DNA of 56,849 bases, taken from the NCBI GenBank assembly GCA_031287575.1, contig JAITSV010000017.1:1-56849 (forward strand), in the 5' to 3' direction. The position numbers and the translations under genes are program-made. Below, in pieces: positions 53,805 to 56,849 of this stretch (position 1 is the stretch's first letter; every line of letters begins with the position of its first letter). Source of the DNA: Desulfovibrio sp. (GTDB taxonomy: Bacteria > Desulfobacterota > Desulfovibrionia > Desulfovibrionales > Desulfovibrionaceae). The notes beneath the pieces are model-generated. The model was not told the DNA's origin. It ran no database searches and saw only the letters and a program-made list of their open reading frames with translations.

Positions 53805-55507
53805 GCGGATTCGTCCCGCACCAAGCCGTCGCCGCCATCACCGCGCGGGCCGCAGTGGGTGACGCGGCCATCGGCCAGACGCAGCACGTGGCTGATTTCC
53901 GGAATCAGGTCGCCATCGTGATGGGTGACCAGCACCATCTGCACGCCCGCGCGGGCCAGTTGCCCCAGCAGGGCCAGGAACGCGGCGCGGCTGGCCGGGT
54001 CCAGCCCGGAGCAGGGTTCGTCCAGCAGCAGCAGGTCCGGCGCGCCCGCCAGGGCGCGGGCCAGCAGCACCCGGCGCAACTGTCCGGTGGACAGGGTGCG
54101 GATGCGCTGCCCGGCAAGCCCGGCGGCGCCCAGCATGCGCAGCCAGTGGGCGGCCTCGGCCCGCTGCTCGTCGTCCGGCTCGTCGTACAGGCCGATGGTG
54201 CCGGAAAACCCGGTCAGCACCAGTTCCTCGGCGGTCAGGTCGTAGCCGTAGGTGGCCTGCAACTGGTCGGACACCAGGGCCACGCGACGGTGCAGCAAGG
54301 GCAGGTCGCGCAGGGACGCCTGTTGCGGCGGCTCGCGCCGGGCCACCCCGCAGGACGCCTCGTCCGCGAACCACACGATGTCGCCGCCCACGGCCACGTT
54401 TTCCTCGCCGTGCAGCAGGCGCAGCAGGGTGGACTTGCCGGATCCGTTGGGGCCGATGACGCACCAGTTCTCGCCCCGCCGGATGGTCCAGTCGATGGCG
54501 CGCAGCACGTGCACCCGCTCCACGTACACGTCGGCGCGCTCGATGCGGGCCAGCACGGGGGCCGGTGTCGGCGCCGAATCGCCATCCGCGCCAGACATGC
54601 CGGGCATGCCGGACATGCCAGACATGCCAGACATGCCGGAAAGGGCAATGTCCGCCGTATCCGGGATATCCATCCCATCTCCCCCGCACACGCCGGAGTC
54701 GGCGGGCAGGTTGTCCATGACCTCGGCCAGCGGGCCTTCCGCCGTGATGCGCCCGCCCTGCACCAGCAGGGCGCGGCTGAGGCAGGCGGGCAACTGGTCG
54801 GTGCGGTGGGTGGCGAACAGCACGGTCACCCCCAGCGCGGCGGCCTGGTCCACGACCCCCAGCACGGCGGCGCGGGCCGTTGCGTCCAGCCCTTCGCATA
54901 CCTCGTCCAGCAGCAGCACGGCGGGCTGGCGCACCAGGGCGCGGGCCACCAGCATCAGGCGCAGCTGCCCCTGCGACATGGCGGGCACCCTGGCGTCCAG
55001 CAGGTGGGCGGCCCCCAGGCGGCGGGCCAGGTCGCGCGCGGTGGCGGTGCGCTCCGCGCCGGGGTCTTCATAGAGCAGGGGGGTGTCGAAATAGCCGGTA
55101 AGCAGCAATTCCTCGCCGGTGAGCAGCCAGCCCTGGCGCATGTAGCGTTCCTGCTGGGCCGAGGACACGCTGGCGCACAGGGCACGCCCGGTCAGCGGGG
55201 ATTTTTCTCCGGCGGACGTTTCTCCGTGCGGTGCCTCACCGTGCGGTGCGGTTTCTCCGCCGCTTGCGGGCGGGTACCAGGTCACCTGGCCGCCGTCGAT
55301 CTGGTCGGGCCGGGTGGTACCGCGCACCACGCGCAGCAGGGTGGACTTGCCCGCGCCGTTGCGGCCGAACACGGCCCAGCATTCCCCGGCGCGCAGGGTC
55401 CAGCTTGCGCCGTCCAGGGCGCGGCGCCCGCCGAAGCTGACGCGGACGTTGTCCAGCACCGCCAGCGGGGCGGCGGGGTCGGTATGATGCATGGGGGTGG
55501 TGGTCAT
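53801..55507 (-). CDS. ABC protein with two fused ATPase domains (ModF-like)
   Basis: 568 residues with two ABC ATPase domains and no membrane domain. Domain 1: Walker A GRNGAGKST, signature MSQGQLRL (in place of LSGGQ), Walker B VLLLDEVCEGLD, H-loop FATHRTD. Domain 2: Walker A GPNGSGKST, signature LSTGQLRR, Walker B LLLLDEPCSGLD, H-loop VTHHDGD. The linker (~residues 275-310) contains MSGMSGMSGMPGMSG, encoded by a 9-bp tandem repeat. The arrangement is like E. coli ModF, whose role is unclear. No permease or binding protein is adjacent. The ATG at 55507 is followed by a second at 55492; neither has a clear Shine-Dalgarno. Overlaps the TrpF-like gene by 4 bp. Confidence 0.88.
   Translation of the reverse strand: MTTTPMHHTDPAAPLAVLDNVRVSFGGRRALDGASWTLRAGECWAVFGRNGAGKSTLLRVVRGTTRPDQIDGGQVTWYPPASGGETAPHGEAPHGETSAGEKSPLTGRALCASVSSAQQERYMRQGWLLTGEELLLTGYFDTPLLYEDPGAERTATARDLARRLGAAHLLDARVPAMSQGQLRLMLVARALVRQPAVLLLDEVCEGLDATARAAVLGVVDQAAALGVTVLFATHRTDQLPACLSRALLVQGGRITAEGPLAEVMDNLPADSGVCGGDGMDIPDTADIALSGMSGMSGMSGMPGMSGADGDSAPTPAPVLARIERADVYVERVHVLRAIDWTIRRGENWCVIGPNGSGKSTLLRLLHGEENVAVGGDIVWFADEASCGVARREPPQQASLRDLPLLHRRVALVSDQLQATYGYDLTAEELVLTGFSGTIGLYDEPDDEQRAEAAHWLRMLGAAGLAGQRIRTLSTGQLRRVLLARALAGAPDLLLLDEPCSGLDPASRAAFLALLGQLARAGVQMVLVTHHDGDLIPEISHVLRLADGRVTHCGPRGDGGDGLVRDESA
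54590..54645. repeat. 9-bp tandem repeat inside the ABC-ATPase gene
   Basis: About five copies of a GACATGCCR unit (plus strand GACATGCCG/GACATGCCA) in tandem encode the Met-Ser-Gly repeats of the interdomain linker. The copy number is likely to vary between strains by slippage. Confidence 0.75.
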
Positions 55508-55549
55508 GATGAAAGACTGGCGGCGGAACCGACCGGGGGCTGGAGGATG

Positions 55550-55586
55550 AAAAAACGCACGCCGGGGCCATGGGGCGCCCCGGCGT
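55550..55586 (-). terminator. Terminator after the PHP-phosphatase gene
   Basis: On the minus strand, ACGCCGGGGC pairs with GCCCCGGCGT (55577-55586 and 55559-55568), followed after 3 nt by TTTTTTC. It separates the phosphatase from the ABC-ATPase gene 43 bp further on. Confidence 0.88.
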
Positions 55587-55610
55587 TGCGGGCGGAACAT
55601 GTTTCTGCGG

Positions 55611-56435
55611 CTAGAACGACCTCTGGTGCATCACACCCTTCCGGAACCACACGCTGTGCGTGTAGCCGAAGCGGCGGGCGTATTCCTCCAGCTGGTCGAA
55701 GCCCCAGGCCACGGTGGAGGTGCAGTGCGCGTCCGAGCCGAAGGTGATGGGCAGTTCCAGTTCGCGGGCCATCTCCATGATGGTGGGGCAGGGGTAGATT
55801 TCCTTGCACAGCTTGCGCAGCCCGGCAGAGGATATTTCCATGGCCATGCCCGCCGCGCGCAGGGTGGCCAGCGCGTCGTGCACCCGCTGGCGCGATTCCG
55901 GGCGGTCCAGCCATTCGTGGAAGGCCTCCACCGCGAAGATCTTGATGATGTCCGGGTGGGCGGCGATGTTGAACATGCCCGATGCCCCCATGCGGCGCAG
56001 GCTGTCGAAGTAGCGCTCGAAGGCGTCGTTGGCCTGTTCCGGCGCAAGGTCCTTCCAGTCGTCCACGGTGCAGTCGAAGCCCCAGGTGCCCAGAAAGTGG
56101 ATGCCCCCGATGATGTAGTCGAACGGGTAGCGGTGGATGGTTTCCGCCGTGAAGGGCTCCTGCCCCGGCAGCCAGTCCATTTCCAGGCCCAGCAGCACGG
56201 TCTTGCCGTCCTGGCGCCCGTCGGCCAGGGCGCGCACCTCGTCCACGTAGCGGGGAAAGCCCGCCGTCAGCTTTTCGCGGTAGTCCTTGGGATAGGAATA
56301 GGCGAGGGGACGGGGCGAGTGTTCGGAAAAGCCGAAGATTTCCATGCCGCGATCCATGGCGGTGGCGAACATTTCCTCCACGGTGGCCTGCCCGTGGGAG
56401 TGGCTGGTGTGGGTGTGCAGATCGACGGTGATCAC
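55611..56435 (-). CDS. PHP-domain phosphoesterase, histidinol-phosphatase type
   Basis: A 274-residue PHP-superfamily hydrolase resembling HisK/HisJ histidinol-phosphatase. Metal-binding motifs in order: MITVDLHTHTSHSHGQ, FSEHSPRP, LGLEMDW, IIGGIHF, NIAAHPDIIKIF and FGSDAHCTSTVAWGF, all consistent with a trinuclear site. Histidinol phosphate is the likely substrate (histidine synthesis, step before histidinol dehydrogenase), but PHP enzymes are diverse and no his genes are adjacent. The ATG at 56435 starts exactly at the first motif. Ends in a strong terminator. Confidence 0.85.
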   Translation of the reverse strand: MITVDLHTHTSHSHGQATVEEMFATAMDRGMEIFGFSEHSPRPLAYSYPKDYREKLTAGFPRYVDEVRALADGRQDGKTVLLGLEMDWLPGQEPFTAETIHRYPFDYIIGGIHFLGTWGFDCTVDDWKDLAPEQANDAFERYFDSLRRMGASGMFNIAAHPDIIKIFAVEAFHEWLDRPESRQRVHDALATLRAAGMAMEISSAGLRKLCKEIYPCPTIMEMARELELPITFGSDAHCTSTVAWGFDQLEEYARRFGYTHSVWFRKGVMHQRSF

Positions 56436-56557
56436 GGCGGTGTGTCCATGGCCGCCCGGTGGTGGCGGGGCGGGTTGCGGTAAAAGGCGGTGCGCGGCCC
56501 AGACGGGCCGGCAGACGGGCCGGGCAGTTGATCCGCTCGGGCCGCGCGGGGCGCTGA

Positions 56558-56848
56558 TTATTCCTTGGGACGTTCCATGACCCGCACGAAGGCGTTGCGC
56601 ACGGATTCGACGATCTGGTCGTCGCGCACCGGGTCGCGCAGCACGATGGTGCCGGTCTGGGCGTAGCGCGGGGTCAGGTTGTTCAGCGCCAGCGCGTAGA
56701 TGTCCTGAACGTCCTTGGGGTCGGGGGTGTACACCGGGGGCTCGCGCAGGACCTGCTCGATGGCCTTGATGACCCGCAGTTCGTTGCGGTTGCGGATGTC
56801 GGTCAGGTCGATGTCGCCGATGCGGTACTTCTCGCTTCTGGGCGCCAT
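56558..56848 (-). CDS. ComFB-domain protein
   Basis: A 96-residue protein whose core ELRVIKAIEQVLREPP and DIYALALNNLTPRYAQTGTIVL resembles the ComFB (late competence development) domain, which is short, helical and normally lacks enzymatic motifs. The two Cys often seen in zinc-binding family members are absent. The ATG at 56848 lies one base from the window edge, so the ribosome binding site cannot be judged and a longer upstream start cannot be excluded. It precedes the PHP gene on the same strand by 122 bp. Confidence 0.7.
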   Translation of the reverse strand: MAPRSEKYRIGDIDLTDIRNRNELRVIKAIEQVLREPPVYTPDPKDVQDIYALALNNLTPRYAQTGTIVLRDPVRDDQIVESVRNAFVRVMERPKE

Positions 56849-56849
56849 G

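Overview
The window is about 57 kb of GC-rich bacterial chromosome. Gene content and order point to a sulfate-reducing desulfovibrio (Desulfovibrio / Nitratidesulfovibrio vulgaris group): a MucR/Ros-type zinc-finger regulator, a meso-DAP MurE inside a pyk-linked division and cell-wall cluster, a double-cubane 2-hydroxyacyl-CoA-dehydratase-like protein, and several proteins I know only from that family. This assignment is inference from layout and composition. I see no phage, insertion sequence, CRISPR array or rRNA operon. It is a housekeeping stretch with unusual intergenic DNA.

Layout. 1-4.5 kb: a double-cubane-type protein, then a Kup potassium transporter on the minus strand. The Kup leader carries what reads as a ydaO/yuaA (cyclic di-AMP) riboswitch ending in a terminator that overlaps the ribosome binding site. 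4.5-12.8 kb: tRNA-Val(GAC), then thrS-infC-rpmI-rplT-pheS-pheT and a MerR-type regulator. infC appears to start at AUA. 13-17.3 kb: rpe, tkt, pgk. 17.9-22 kb: mucR, a lipoprotein, a zinc/iron-cysteine-cluster protein, a shikimate-kinase-like gene, and rplM-rpsI. 22-27.2 kb: HD hydrolase, CBS protein, HD-GYP phosphodiesterase, pyruvate kinase. 27.6-44.6 kb: the division and cell-wall (dcw) cluster mraZ-rsmH-ftsL-ftsI-murE-(no murF)-mraY-murD-ftsW-murG-murC-murB-ftsQ-ftsA-ftsZ, preceded by a promoter with three 10-bp MraZ-type repeats. 45-57 kb: two tandem related envelope proteins, a chemoreceptor, a thioesterase, HtpX, a polyferredoxin membrane protein, a 31-residue membrane peptide with its own promoter and terminator, then a TrpF-like protein, a twin-ATPase ABC protein, a PHP phosphatase and a ComFB-domain protein.

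How it fits together. One arm is translation (tRNA, two synthetases, IF3, L35, L20, S9, L13). A second is carbon flow through the pentose phosphate pathway and lower glycolysis. A third is peptidoglycan precursor synthesis and septum assembly. Three second-messenger inputs can be argued: c-di-AMP on kup (riboswitch), c-di-GMP through the HD-GYP protein, and methyl-accepting signalling.

Most notable: (1) a family of at least four long palindromic intergenic elements (about 140-300 bp) with conserved blocks and covarying stems, placed right after stop codons and inside essential operons (rpmI/rplT, pheS/pheT, mraY/murD); (2) the apparent absence of murF, replaced by a 74-codon frame overlapping both murE and mraY; (3) the kup riboswitch; (4) the AUA start of infC; (5) the autonomous 31-residue membrane peptide.
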